A program made the position numbers and the translations under genes. This document shows positions 44,696 to 53,763 of a stretch of 64,000 bases of DNA, one piece after another (positions within the stretch are counted from its first letter, which is position 1; each line of letters begins with the position of its first letter). The stretch is from Paenibacillus graminis (GTDB lineage Bacteria; Bacillota; Bacilli; Paenibacillales; Paenibacillaceae). The stretch lies in NCBI RefSeq assembly GCF_000758705.1, contig NZ_CP009287.1, positions 992,001-1,056,000 on the forward strand. The letters run 5' to 3'. Under the pieces are notes generated by a model. It saw only the letters and a program-made list of their open reading frames with translations. It searched no databases and had not been told where the DNA came from.

Positions 44696-45931
44696 ATGCC
44701 TTCGAACTGGAAAAAGAACATTGTGCTCTTTCTGACCAGCCAGACCATCTCTTTATTCGGCTCTTCACTGGTTCAGTATGCGATCCTCTGGTATATCACC
44801 CTGAATACCCAGTCCGGCCTTATGATGACAATTTCGATTATTTGCGGGTTTGTGCCGACGTTCCTGCTGTCTCCTTTTGCCGGAGTGTGGGCGGACCGGT
44901 ACAGCCGCAAGCTGCTGATTGTCCTCTCCGACACCTGCATCGCGGCGGCGACGCTGGTTCTGGCGCTGCTGTTCCTGATGGGCTATGACGAGATGTGGCT
45001 GCTGTTTGTGGTTTCTGCGGTGCGGGCACTCGGAACCGCAGTGCAAACACCGGCTGTAGGTGCAATGCTGCCCCAACTTGTGCCGGAGGAGCAGCTCACG
45101 AAGGTAAACGGGACGAACGGGAGTATTCAAGCCCTGATCATGCTGCTGTCCCCGATGCTGAGCGGCGCGCTTCTCACTGTGGCTTCGATCGAGGTGATCT
45201 TTTTTATCGACGTGATCACGGCGGCGCTGGCGGTGGCTGCGATGCTGCTTTTTGTGAAGGTGCCGCTGCATGCCAAGGCTGCCGCAGAACAGACCCTGAG
45301 CTACTTCAGCGATATGCGGCTAGGCTTCAGCTATATTAAGCAGCATAGCTATATCCGTACGTTTTTTATTTTCATGGCCTTTTTCCTTGTATTGGCTGCC
45401 CCGGTTGCTTTTCTGACCCCGCTGCAGGTCACACGGACCTTTGGTGATGATATTTGGCGGCTTACGGCGATCGAAATCGCGTTTTCCATCGGGATGATGC
45501 TTGGCGGTCTGATCCTGGCCGGATGGCAGGGATTCCGCAACAGAGTGTATACGATGACGATGTCTTCACTCGCGATGGGAGCATTCACGTTTGCGCTGGG
45601 CGTTGTCCCCGTGTTCTGGATTTACTTGCTCTTCATGGGGCTGGTTGGTCTGGCGATGCCGTTCTTCAATACCCCTTCTACCGTGCTGCTGCAGGAAAAG
45701 GTGGAGCCGGATTACCTGGGCAGAGTGTTCGGCGTGCTGGGGATGATCTCAAGCTCCATGATGCCGCTCGGAATGCTGATCTTCGGACCGCTGGCCGATG
45801 TGGTGAAAATTGAATGGATGCTAATGCTCACGGGGCTGCTCATGTTTATTCAGGGCTTTTTCCTGCTGGGCAGCAAGGTGCTGGTGAAGGCGGGCGAACC
45901 TGCACCAGCGGAAGCGGATGTGAAGCAATAG
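44696..45931 (+). CDS. MFS transporter (MFS_3/enterobactin-exporter-like)
   Basis: A 411-residue efflux-type major facilitator with about 12 helices. FLTSQTISLFGSSLVQYAILWYI-like helix 1, the loop GVWADRYSRKLLIVLSDTCIA (motif A), and VRALGTAVQTPAVGAMLPQLV with PEEQLTKVNG are typical of the MFS_3 group that exports drugs or siderophores. A GGAG lies about 13 bases upstream of the ATG, a long gap. It is followed within 26 bases by the phosphotransferase gene, probably in one transcript. Confidence 0.88.
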   Translation: MPSNWKKNIVLFLTSQTISLFGSSLVQYAILWYITLNTQSGLMMTISIICGFVPTFLLSPFAGVWADRYSRKLLIVLSDTCIAAATLVLALLFLMGYDEMWLLFVVSAVRALGTAVQTPAVGAMLPQLVPEEQLTKVNGTNGSIQALIMLLSPMLSGALLTVASIEVIFFIDVITAALAVAAMLLFVKVPLHAKAAAEQTLSYFSDMRLGFSYIKQHSYIRTFFIFMAFFLVLAAPVAFLTPLQVTRTFGDDIWRLTAIEIAFSIGMMLGGLILAGWQGFRNRVYTMTMSSLAMGAFTFALGVVPVFWIYLLFMGLVGLAMPFFNTPSTVLLQEKVEPDYLGRVFGVLGMISSSMMPLGMLIFGPLADVVKIEWMLMLTGLLMFIQGFFLLGSKVLVKAGEPAPAEADVKQ

Positions 45932-45957
45932 AATGCAAGGGGGGGGAGAATATCATT

Positions 45958-46881
45958 ATGGATTTCGTGAGCGGAATACCGGGTGCGGAGTCGTGGACAA
46001 CGGTAGAGCCGGTGCTGAAAGGCTGGTCGAGTGACCGGAAGTTCTACGTTGAGGATCAGGCGGGGCGCAGGCTGCTGCTGAGACTCTCGGCAGGCCGTAC
46101 GTTTCAACGCAAACAGCAGGAATATGAAGCCATTCAGCGGTTTTACAGGCTGGGTTTTCCGATGTCCCGGGCTGTCGATTTTGGAATATACGGTGAGGGA
46201 GAAGGCGGGGAGCAATACGTTTATATGCTGCTTACTTGGGTGGATGGCGTCCCTCTGGAGGAGCGTCTGCCTGGACTGCCGCCGGAGGAACAGTATCGCC
46301 TGGGCGCAGAGGCTGGAAGAATATTGAAGCAGATGCATACGATCCCGGTTCAAGAGGAACTCCCTCATTGGGAAGCAGACATGCAATCTACAATCCTCTC
46401 AAGGATCAGGGAATACGAAAACTGTCCCTACCGCCTGGAGGACGACCAGCAAGTGATCGCCTTCGTCAGGCAAAATGTCGGCCTGATCCATAACGTGGAG
46501 AAAGTGCATCATCACGGTGACTTCCATGTCGGCAATTTGATTTACACCCCTGAAGGCAGGATTGGTGTGATCGATTTCAACCGCTGGGATATTGGAGATT
46601 ATGCGGAGGAATTCTATAAGCTGCAGATCTTCGACAGGGAGCGGAGCATCCCGTTTGCAGCAGGCAAGCTGGAGGGATATTTCGGCGGACCGCCGCCGGA
46701 GGCCTTTTGGAAAAGACAGGCGCTGTATGTGGCGTATGCCTCGCTGTATTCCATCAAGTGGTCGATACCCTACGGCGCAGCCGACGTTCACGATATGATG
46801 GACCGCTACCGTCTCGCGCTTTCGGATTATGATCATTTCCGGAGAACTGTTCCCGGGTGGTACCTGGGAGACGGGGAGTGA
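45958..46881 (+). CDS. APH-family phosphotransferase
   Basis: A 307-residue kinase-like protein of the aminoglycoside phosphotransferase fold. The catalytic loop is VHHHGDFHVGNLIY (Asp as base, Asn for metal), and the metal-binding motif is GVIDFNRWDIGDYAEEF. The N-terminal nucleotide lobe has KFYVEDQAGRRLLLRLS. The open frame begins at 45814 inside the MFS gene, but GGGGGGAGAA before the ATG at 45958 sets the start. Members often phosphorylate small alcohols or antibiotics; the substrate is unknown. Pairing with an efflux pump suggests, without proving, a resistance function. Confidence 0.85.
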   Translation: MDFVSGIPGAESWTTVEPVLKGWSSDRKFYVEDQAGRRLLLRLSAGRTFQRKQQEYEAIQRFYRLGFPMSRAVDFGIYGEGEGGEQYVYMLLTWVDGVPLEERLPGLPPEEQYRLGAEAGRILKQMHTIPVQEELPHWEADMQSTILSRIREYENCPYRLEDDQQVIAFVRQNVGLIHNVEKVHHHGDFHVGNLIYTPEGRIGVIDFNRWDIGDYAEEFYKLQIFDRERSIPFAAGKLEGYFGGPPPEAFWKRQALYVAYASLYSIKWSIPYGAADVHDMMDRYRLALSDYDHFRRTVPGWYLGDGE

Positions 46882-47013
46882 TATTTTGTCCAAAAGATTG
46901 AAATGAAGGAGTCCAGTACGGTAGAATTGCACTTATAAGCGGCGCCTTGGAATGTTTAAATCCCGGGCCTGCTATACAACCAGCAGATTTAACCAAGAAG
47001 GGGATTGTAACGT

Positions 47014-47454
47014 TTGAATAATGAAGAATTGAACAACGGGCTGCCGGAGAATTATGAGGAACTGAAGAAGGCTGCCGGACGCTCCGCCGATTGGAGATCG
47101 CGTCTTGAGGCCGTGGAGGAGCTTGGCCGCTTCAACCATAAACAAATTATTGATATTCTGAATCGCCTCATGGTCAGCGATCCTGTATATACCGTCCAAG
47201 AAGCTGCATATGAGAAGCTAAAGGCCTTTGGTGAAGATGTCACAGTGCCGTCGAAGAACAAAGCCGAGCTGTTCAGAGGTATTTCCAAGATTGTGCTGCG
47301 CATCAAGAAGAGCCTTCCGCAGGACCATTCGTATGAAGAGTTCAAGGAAAAGCTGAAGAAGATGCGGATAGACGTCTACGACGCTTACGAAGGCGAGAAG
47401 GGCGAGAATTTTGACGCCTGGCTGCAGAAATTGTGGGCTTCGGCCACGAAATAA
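47014..47454 (+). CDS. Small HEAT-repeat protein
   Basis: A 146-residue helical protein. The block DWRSRLEAVEELGRFNHKQI followed by IDILNRLMVSDPVYTVQEAAYEKLKAFGE is a HEAT repeat pair, suggesting a protein-binding scaffold. The start is TTG after AAGAAGGGG. A terminator hairpin with six T follows. Its function is unknown. Confidence 0.75.
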   Translation: MNNEELNNGLPENYEELKKAAGRSADWRSRLEAVEELGRFNHKQIIDILNRLMVSDPVYTVQEAAYEKLKAFGEDVTVPSKNKAELFRGISKIVLRIKKSLPQDHSYEEFKEKLKKMRIDVYDAYEGEKGENFDAWLQKLWASATK

Positions 47455-47468
47455 GGATGGACCATAGA

Positions 47469-47508
47469 GCGGAGAGACGGGGAAGATTCCCTATCGCTCC
47501 GCTTTTTT
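47469..47508 (+). terminator. Terminator after HEAT protein
   Basis: GCGGAG pairs with CTCCGC around an inner GGGGAA/TTCCCT hairpin, followed by TTTTTT. Confidence 0.75.
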
Positions 47509-47544
47509 AAGCGTACCCCAATCCAAGGAAGCAAAGGAGATCAC

Positions 47545-48141
47545 ATGCAAAACTCTTCAGCTAATGAACCATTAACACGCTTATTTCAGGAATATCTTGA
47601 ACTGTCTGCCCATTTGCGCCCCGACTATACCGCCAGCTTAGGGAGTGGACACAGAGAGGGGCAGCCTGCGATCAGCGACATCGTACCGGATGCGCCAAAG
47701 CTTTTGCAGGCCATTTACAGCCAGGTTTCCGGTACAAGCAGCGACGAAGAAGAGCCTAGTCTGATCGAGTTCATCCCGGGCTACCGGCTGATTCATATTC
47801 AGGAGTATGTGCAGGAAATCAAGGTGCTGGAAAGCATCCTGAAGGAAAAGGGCTGCAGCGGCGGCGGGACTGTGCTGCCCATTCTGACCAATTACGGAAG
47901 TGATTTCATCTGTTATTACCAAAGTGAGGACGGAACAGAGCGGATCTGCGATCTGCTGCATGATTACGGCGACCTGGCCGTGATGTATGATTCCCCGGAG
48001 AAGTTCCTGGAGACTCTGTGTGAATTCTATAAGCAGGAAGTTTATTTTTTGGATGAGGAAGGTTATCTGGACTGCGATCTGGTGCTGGAAGGGGAAGTTG
48101 GGGCGGCACTGAATCCGTCGGCAAACTATTGGTCGGAATAA
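47545..48141 (+). CDS. SMI1/KNR4 (SUKH)-like protein
   Basis: A 198-residue protein resembling the SUKH (SMI1/KNR4) superfamily, often immunity proteins of toxin systems. The pattern is a helical N terminus, SLIEFIPGYRLIHIQEYVQE, VLPILTNYGSDFICYY and the acidic strand region ICDLLHDYGDLAVMYDSPEKF. No polymorphic toxin gene is visible in the window, so an immunity role is not supported by context. A CAAAGGAGA site lies before the ATG. Confidence 0.62.
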   Translation: MQNSSANEPLTRLFQEYLELSAHLRPDYTASLGSGHREGQPAISDIVPDAPKLLQAIYSQVSGTSSDEEEPSLIEFIPGYRLIHIQEYVQEIKVLESILKEKGCSGGGTVLPILTNYGSDFICYYQSEDGTERICDLLHDYGDLAVMYDSPEKFLETLCEFYKQEVYFLDEEGYLDCDLVLEGEVGAALNPSANYWSE

Positions 48142-48209
48142 TTGGTGAAGTGCCGCAGTGTTTTTTCCTGTTAATCTAACAGACAGTTCAAAAAGGAAGG
48201 TGAATTGCG

Positions 48210-49097
48210 GTGCATTACATATTCAGAAATAGAACGCGCCAGCTGCGGGCGGGATGGGAGATCCTGCTTGCAGCCGCGGCTATTTTTATACTTACCATGC
48301 TGATGTCCTTTGGTTTATCTCTGCGGGTGAATTCCAGGCAGCTGTTTGATCCGGACGGCTGGGTACGGGTGTTCAAAGCAAGCGGGCTCTACATGCTGGT
48401 CGTTGTTTGTTTTACGGTGCGTGTTGTCCGCCGGCTGCCGCTGAGCAGTATAGGCCTGTCACGGCCGGATGTGAAGCGGTTCGCACAAGGGTTTCTGAGC
48501 GGTGCCCTGTTAATGGCTATTATTGTTATGGTTCTATGGGCGCTGGGGAATGCGGCCTTTCAGAATGAAGGATGGAAGCCCCGGTTCAGCCAATTGGACC
48601 TGCCCGGCCTGATGCTTACTGCTTGTATAGCGGGAATCTGCGAAGAAGTTTTATTCAGGGGATACATACAGCATTTGCTGTCCGGCCGTCTGGGAACTAC
48701 TGGGGCCGTAGCTATAACCTCAGTCTTGTTTTCGGCGGCCCATATGGCCAATCCCGGCTATAATTGGATCAGTGCCCTGAATATTGTGCTGATAGCCTTG
48801 ATTTTTTCGTGTGCAACCCTTCGGACAGGGAATCTGTATTTTGCAATGGCACTGCACCTTTCCTGGAACCTGGTTCAGGGTTATGGGTTCGGTGTCTCAG
48901 TCAGCGGAAAGATCCCGCAGGGATTATACTCCGTCCTCCTGGGAGGGCCTGACTGGATTACGGGCGGACGCTTCGGCCTGGAGGCGAGCATCCTGACGAC
49001 AATCCTGCTTGGATTAATCTGTGCTGGCTTGCTGCTGGTGCATGTGATGAAGCCGCGCAGAAGAACGCAGCAGACGGAATTTTCAAGCCGTTATTAG
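48210..49097 (+). CDS. CPBP-family intramembrane metalloprotease
   Basis: A 295-residue membrane protein with about eight helices of the CPBP/Abi (Rce1-like) family. The motifs are CEEVLFRGYIQHLL (motif 1, EExxxR), FSAAHMANPG (motif 2, His) and LHLSWNLVQG (motif 3, His). These residues form the intramembrane active site. Homologues cleave prenylated or bacteriocin-related substrates or give self-immunity. The start here is GTG at 48210, after AAGGAAGGTG. A strong terminator follows. Confidence 0.88.
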   Translation: MHYIFRNRTRQLRAGWEILLAAAAIFILTMLMSFGLSLRVNSRQLFDPDGWVRVFKASGLYMLVVVCFTVRVVRRLPLSSIGLSRPDVKRFAQGFLSGALLMAIIVMVLWALGNAAFQNEGWKPRFSQLDLPGLMLTACIAGICEEVLFRGYIQHLLSGRLGTTGAVAITSVLFSAAHMANPGYNWISALNIVLIALIFSCATLRTGNLYFAMALHLSWNLVQGYGFGVSVSGKIPQGLYSVLLGGPDWITGGRFGLEASILTTILLGLICAGLLLVHVMKPRRRTQQTEFSSRY

Positions 49098-49127
49098 AGC
49101 GTTTCTCAAATATAAGAAAGTATATGT

Positions 49128-49166
49128 ACGGGTGCCATCCGGAAAAAGGATGGCACCCGTTTTATT
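49128..49166 (+). terminator. Terminator between CPBP and acyl-CoA synthetase genes
   Basis: ACGGGTGCCATCC pairs perfectly with GGATGGCACCCGT across GGAAAAA, then TTTATT. It lies between convergent genes. Confidence 0.88.
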
Positions 49167-49208
49167 GGAGTATTCTCCGTATGTCTACTGCTGCTGTTAC
49201 TGCTGATG

Positions 49209-50801
49209 TTACTCCTGCACAGCCTTCTTTTCCTGCTCCCGCAGTTCTACACGCCGGATTTTGCCGGAGGCAGTTTTGGGAAGATCTGCGATAAATTCAA
49301 TTTTGCGCGGGTATTTGTAAGGTGCAGTCCACTCTTTGACATGGGACTGCAGCTCTTTTACCAGTTGAGGTGTACCGGCGCTGTGGTCCTTCAATACAAC
49401 AAAGGCCTTAACAACCGAGCCGCGAATCTCATCAGGGCTTGCTACCACGGCGCATTCCTTGACCAGGGCATGTTTCATTAAGGCTTCCTCCACTTCAAAC
49501 GGTCCGATGGTATAGCCTGAGCTGATAATGATATCGTCGCCCCTGCCTTCGAACCAGAAATAGCCGTCCTCATCCTTGCGCGCCCGGTCCCCGGTGACAA
49601 AATACTCGCCATGGGAGCAGTTCACCTTGCGTTCAGGGTCCTTGTAGTAATTCTGGAACAAGGCCGGCATGCTCAAGTGCACGGCAATATCTCCAACGAC
49701 TCCCGCAGGCAGCGATTTTCCCTCCCCGTCAATCACTTCGACAATCCCCGGGGCAATGGATTGGCCCATGGAGCCTACCCGGATCGGTTGATCCTTGAGT
49801 GCTGCGATAATCAGTGTGCTCTCCGTCTGGCCGTAGCCGTCACGGATGGTAATGTCAAAATGCTCCTGGAAGGTGTTGATGACCTCCTGGTTCAGCGGCT
49901 CGCCTGCGGATACGGCGCAGCGCAGCTTCGACAGATCATACTGCGCCAGACCTTCGGTTTTGGCCATAAGGCGGTACTCGGTCGGTGTGCAGCACAATAC
50001 CTGGATGCCCTGATCCTGGAGCAGCTGCAAATAACGGTCCGGGTGGAACGGTCCGTTGTAGACAAAACCGGTTGCGCCGTTGCCGAGAACGGTCAGGAAA
50101 GGACTCCAGATCCATTTCTGCCAGCCGGGTGCGGCTGTGGCCCAGACGGTGTCGGATTCCCGGATATCGAGCCACAGGGACGACACAATTTTCAGGTGGG
50201 CATATCCCCAGCCATGCGTGTGTACCACAGCTTTGGGATTGCCCGTGGTGCCTGAGGTATAAGCCAGAATGGCGATATCGTCGCGGCGGCTGGCAACGGT
50301 CGGGAAAGATTCCGGCTGGCCTTCCATCAGTCTCTCCAGGTCTGTCCATCCGCTGCCAAGCTCTTCTGCATTGCCGCCAACAGAGAGACGGTAATCGAGT
50401 GCAGGCAGATCCTCGGTGATTTTATTGACTTCCCCGGTCACTTCAGACCAGACAATGACGGCTCTGGCTTCGGAATGGCGCAGCCGGTAGGCCAAATCCT
50501 TGGCCCGCAGCATTTCGGAGGAAGGGATGACGGCAAGCCCGAGCTTCAGGCAGGCCAGATAAATAACGTAGGCAATAATGCGGCGCGGAACCATAACGAG
50601 CACACGGTCCCCCTGCGTAAGGCCCAGCCCGGACAATCCGCCCGCCAGGCGGTTGGCCTGCTTCATGAGGTCACCGTAAGTGATTTCTTCGTAGTTTCCG
50701 TTCTCCTGCAGCCATTTCAGCGCAATCTTATCGGCTGGATGATGCTCCATTTCCGAAGTGAGATTGTAGAATTCAGGTGCAATCCACTGCTGATTATCCA
50801 A
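49209..50801 (-). CDS. AMP-forming acyl-CoA synthetase (acetyl-CoA synthetase-like)
   Basis: A 530-residue adenylate-forming enzyme that activates a carboxylic acid to its CoA thioester with ATP. Core motifs are LAYTSGTTGNPKAVVHTHGW, DGYGQTESTL, YFVTGDRARKDEDGYFWFEG and the C-terminal Lys motif PKTASGKIRR. The layout follows the YtcI/MbcS group, which uses short or medium-chain acids. The frame opens at a TTG at 50840, overlapping a TATACT box; TTG at 50801 follows AGGAGA and gives the family length, so I chose it. It is transcribed alone. Confidence 0.9.
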   Translation of the reverse strand: MDNQQWIAPEFYNLTSEMEHHPADKIALKWLQENGNYEEITYGDLMKQANRLAGGLSGLGLTQGDRVLVMVPRRIIAYVIYLACLKLGLAVIPSSEMLRAKDLAYRLRHSEARAVIVWSEVTGEVNKITEDLPALDYRLSVGGNAEELGSGWTDLERLMEGQPESFPTVASRRDDIAILAYTSGTTGNPKAVVHTHGWGYAHLKIVSSLWLDIRESDTVWATAAPGWQKWIWSPFLTVLGNGATGFVYNGPFHPDRYLQLLQDQGIQVLCCTPTEYRLMAKTEGLAQYDLSKLRCAVSAGEPLNQEVINTFQEHFDITIRDGYGQTESTLIIAALKDQPIRVGSMGQSIAPGIVEVIDGEGKSLPAGVVGDIAVHLSMPALFQNYYKDPERKVNCSHGEYFVTGDRARKDEDGYFWFEGRGDDIIISSGYTIGPFEVEEALMKHALVKECAVVASPDEIRGSVVKAFVVLKDHSAGTPQLVKELQSHVKEWTAPYKYPRKIEFIADLPKTASGKIRRVELREQEKKAVQE

Positions 50802-51022
50802 TTGAATCTCTCCTAATGTGAACGTGATGGTTTTCTTCAATAGGTATAGTATAGCACGTTATCCTAGTACCAGATGCTAAATGAGGCGATTAGCAGTAGA
50901 GAATGTTCTGTGTCTGTTTTTTTGTTTGGAAACTTATACAAAGTTGAAACAACTTGCCCGGAGAAACCTTCTATAATAGTGGAATCTAAGTGCAGACAGT
51001 CATGAAGGAGAGATTATCCACT

Positions 51023-51928
51023 ATGCATCGGAAAAAAACCTTCCGGGCGGCGCTATGGATTGCCTGCCCGCTAGTAATAGCCTTAACGGCGGCCTGTAAC
51101 GATCAGCCGTCTACTGCTCACCCTGCGGCAGAGGCTTCGGCCGCTCTAACCGGCTCCCCGGGCATGTCTAATCCGAGCGCTCTCCCCACTCCGGCTGCCT
51201 CTGCCGTACCTTCAGCACGGGAGAATTCCGCCGTCCCATCCCCGGCTGCCCCGGCCACTTCAGCGAGTCTTCCGGCGGTACGGCATTCAGTTTCAATTGA
51301 TCTGCAGGGGAAATCCTATGATTTTCCTGCCGGCATTCCGGGAACGGAGCGGTATAACTTCGCCACAGTCACTGCCAGGGGCATTGTCTGGTCTCCGGCG
51401 CCGAAACTGGAAGGGGAGGGAAGCAATCCGGTATGGATTCCGCTTGAGCCCTTCAGTCTCTATCTAAGTGATCCGGCCAATCCGCAGTTGGACACCTCCA
51501 CAGCCCGCAAGCTTTTTACGCAGACGCTGCCTGAGAAGTCCAATGAATATACGAAGCTGAGCAGCCTGCAGGGAGCGGGCGATTACATTATATACCACAC
51601 GTATACGATGTTTCGGGGTGGTGTTCAAGCGCTTAAGAGCCAGGCATGGGCGATGAAGGTTGGCGATTCTGCACAGCCTGCCGAGATTCTTTCGTACCAC
51701 GCAGCAGGCGGCTATCTCTATTTTTGGGGAATAGAAGAACAAGAGAAGCTGTACGTTTCGGTTAGCCAAATACCTGGCAATGCAGATGGAAGCTATACTT
51801 ATGAGGTGTATGTATACTCCCTGGCGGAAGGACGTAAGGAGAAATTACATACGTTCTCTCTGGAGGGCAATCAGCTTAAGTTCAGCTATCATCACCACTC
51901 TTACGAAGTGAAGCTGCAGCAGGGCTGA
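51023..51928 (+). CDS. Predicted lipoprotein, Ala/Pro/Ser-rich linker
   Basis: A 301-residue predicted lipoprotein. The signal with lipobox LTAAC (Cys ~25) is followed by a low-complexity Ala/Ser/Pro linker to about residue 95, then a globular domain (VRHSVSIDLQGKSYDFPAGI onwards). The domain has beta-rich segments such as YLYFWGIEEQEKLYVSVSQI. I do not recognise the family. The ATG at 51023 follows AAGGAGA; the frame is open to 50990. It is divergent from the acyl-CoA synthetase gene. Confidence 0.72.
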   Translation: MHRKKTFRAALWIACPLVIALTAACNDQPSTAHPAAEASAALTGSPGMSNPSALPTPAASAVPSARENSAVPSPAAPATSASLPAVRHSVSIDLQGKSYDFPAGIPGTERYNFATVTARGIVWSPAPKLEGEGSNPVWIPLEPFSLYLSDPANPQLDTSTARKLFTQTLPEKSNEYTKLSSLQGAGDYIIYHTYTMFRGGVQALKSQAWAMKVGDSAQPAEILSYHAAGGYLYFWGIEEQEKLYVSVSQIPGNADGSYTYEVYVYSLAEGRKEKLHTFSLEGNQLKFSYHHHSYEVKLQQG

Positions 51929-52024
51929 TCCTGCTTCCGATTATACCAAGCGCCAGTAAGGGTAAAATACGTTTAAGAATCCTGAGCCGAAAAACTGTAA
52001 CTATCCAGAAAGTGGGGAACGACT

Positions 52025-52549
52025 ATGAACGCTACAGCGTTTGACGAGATATATGCAATTATGGAAGCTTCCTTTCCCGACAATGAGTTTAGAACCTATA
52101 GCGGACAAAAGGGATTGCTGAGCCTCCCCCACTACCGGCTGTACACCGAGCGCGGTGCGGATAACCGTATCCTGGCTTTTTTGGCCGCATGGGAGTTCCC
52201 GGAGCTGAGGTTTATCGAGCATCTTGCGGTCAATCCGGACATCCGCGGGGGCGGTATCGGCAAAAAGCTGATGCAGGATTATCTCGCACACTCGGACAAG
52301 ACGGTTGTGCTGGAGGTGGAGCCGCCGGTGAATGAGCTGGCAGCGCGCAGAATCGGTTTTTATGAGCGGCTGGGCTTTCACCTAAATCTCTATGATTATG
52401 TGCAGCCTCCACTGCGGGAAGGACAGGCGGATCTGCCGCTGCAGCTCATGACTTATCCCCGTCCGGCAACACAGCAGGAATTCCGGCAGTTCCGGGATAT
52501 CCTCTACAGCGAGGTATACAACATACCGCTTCCTGGCCGCCGCCGTTAG
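52025..52549 (+). CDS. GNAT-family N-acetyltransferase
   Basis: A 174-residue GNAT. The sequence starts MNATAFDEIYAIMEASFPDNE, has a substrate strand RILAFLAAWEFPELRFIEHL, the acetyl-CoA loop VNPDIRGGGIGKKLMQDYL and RIGFYERLGFHLN. The C-terminal LQLMTYPRPATQQEFRQFRD is typical of this GNAT type in Bacillales. A GTGGGGAACG stretch lies upstream of the ATG, a weak ribosome site. Its substrate is unknown. Confidence 0.82.
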   Translation: MNATAFDEIYAIMEASFPDNEFRTYSGQKGLLSLPHYRLYTERGADNRILAFLAAWEFPELRFIEHLAVNPDIRGGGIGKKLMQDYLAHSDKTVVLEVEPPVNELAARRIGFYERLGFHLNLYDYVQPPLREGQADLPLQLMTYPRPATQQEFRQFRDILYSEVYNIPLPGRRR

Positions 52550-52574
52550 ATAGGATTCTTAATAGCTGTACCAC

Positions 52575-52610
52575 AGCCCGCACTATCTTCTTGGATAGAC
52601 GGGCTTTTTT
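52575..52610 (+). terminator. Terminator after GNAT gene
   Basis: AGCCCG-CA-CTATC pairs with GATAG-A-CGGGCT, followed by TTTTT. Confidence 0.82.
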
Positions 52611-52739
52611 CAAGGAGAAATGAACGCCGGCTTGGAATTACTTCTTTACAATCACGATACAAGTTGGAAACAAGTTCATGATTAAATGAATCTATAGCAA
52701 GAGACATACAACAAACGAACCTACAAGGAGACGATAATA

Positions 52740-53456
52740 ATGAAAAGCAAAAAAATGATCATAGCAACCATGGTATTCGGGATGGCAGTCACTGGCTCAG
52801 CGGGGGTGTATGCAGGGACCAACCTGCAGAAGATCAGCGCCTACCTCAACCACAGCATCGGGTTCAAAGTCAACGGAGCCGCATACACACCGGCAGACAA
52901 CAATGGCAAGAAGCTTGCGCCAATCACTTATAATGATACAACGTACCTGCCTGTCCGGGCGATGGCGGATGCGCTCAAGGTACCGGTAACCTTCGATCCT
53001 TCGACCAATCAGGTTGTACTGGGCTCAGGAGCAGGGACAACGGCGCCTGGTAACGGTTCAGCGGTCACTTTAGCTGCCGTTCAATACAGTGCGGCACAAA
53101 AAGAAGCCATCACCAAGGCGTTTTCCGCCTTCCAGGGCTTCGAAACTGCCTATGCGCCGCTGCAAATGACCGGTGGAGACAGCTTCCAGAAGGTGGCCGA
53201 AAGCTCCGATGGCGTCAGATTCCTCTTCAGCCACATGAGCGTGGATATCTCGCCGCGGGATTACTCCTATGAGTACGATGGCACGACAGTGAAGCTTTCG
53301 ACCGGGGCTGCAGGCAAATGGTATACGCCTTCGGATATCCCGATGCTGACCTTTAAGCTGGATGACCGCTATGTTACCCTCAGTTCGCCGGACAAAACGC
53401 TGAGCAAAGCCCAGCTTGAAAACGTAGCGGCAAGTGTAGCGAAATTAAGCAAATAA
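52740..53456 (+). CDS. Secreted stalk-domain (copper amine oxidase N-like) protein
   Basis: A 238-residue secreted protein. A signal peptide ends near GVYAG (residue ~25). The domain GFKVNGAAYTPADNNGKKLA, TYNDTTYLPVRAMADALKVP and VTFDPSTNQVVLG is the copper amine oxidase N-terminal (stalk) domain, very common on Paenibacillus surface proteins. The remaining ~130 residues hold no known family that I can name. No copper ligands are implied. CAAGGAGACG lies upstream of the ATG. A terminator at 53483 follows. Confidence 0.82.
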   Translation: MKSKKMIIATMVFGMAVTGSAGVYAGTNLQKISAYLNHSIGFKVNGAAYTPADNNGKKLAPITYNDTTYLPVRAMADALKVPVTFDPSTNQVVLGSGAGTTAPGNGSAVTLAAVQYSAAQKEAITKAFSAFQGFETAYAPLQMTGGDSFQKVAESSDGVRFLFSHMSVDISPRDYSYEYDGTTVKLSTGAAGKWYTPSDIPMLTFKLDDRYVTLSSPDKTLSKAQLENVAASVAKLSK

Positions 53457-53482
53457 ACTAAATTACTGCAGAGCACAGTGAA

Positions 53483-53526
53483 AAGGGGATGTCCGTCCAA
53501 GCCAACCGGCTTGCGGGCATCCCCTT
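53483..53526. terminator. Bidirectional terminator
   Basis: AAGGGGATG pairs with CATCCCCTT around an inner AAGCC/GGCTT hairpin. Between convergent genes; the minus strand reads into TTTTC. Confidence 0.75.
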
Positions 53527-53535
53527 GTGCGTTGA

Positions 53536-53661
53536 CTATTTATTCGTGCCGTGCTGCTTGGTGGCCAGTCTGGCTTCCGGTGAACCTTTGCCGCGGCGCT
53601 TGTTTTTCTCCGCTTTTTTCATGTTCTCCTGAAATTTCTCCACGAACTCATGAGTATCCAT
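53536..53661 (-). CDS. DUF4023-like micro-protein, 41 aa
   Basis: A 41-residue basic peptide: MDTHEFVEKFQENMKKAEKN followed by KRRGKGSPEARLATKQHGTNK-like residues up to the stop. AGGAGG lies 6 bases before the ATG. It matches the DUF4023 family of Bacillales in length, start and the conserved GxGNP/KQH-like tail. Function is unknown; it is hydrophilic and highly charged. Confidence 0.78.
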   Translation of the reverse strand: MDTHEFVEKFQENMKKAEKNKRRGKGSPEARLATKQHGTNK

Positions 53662-53763
53662 TGACATCCTCCTGAACGTTTGTAAGCTGCAAAAGCGTAC
53701 ACTTTAAGTTTTGTGAACAGTATTTCTCAGACCTGCTGTTACTGTGTCCACTTTTGCGGAGGA

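Noticed and set aside
47545..48141. Immunity protein of a contact-dependent toxin system
   Set aside because: SUKH-like fold only; no polymorphic toxin or secretion gene in the window.
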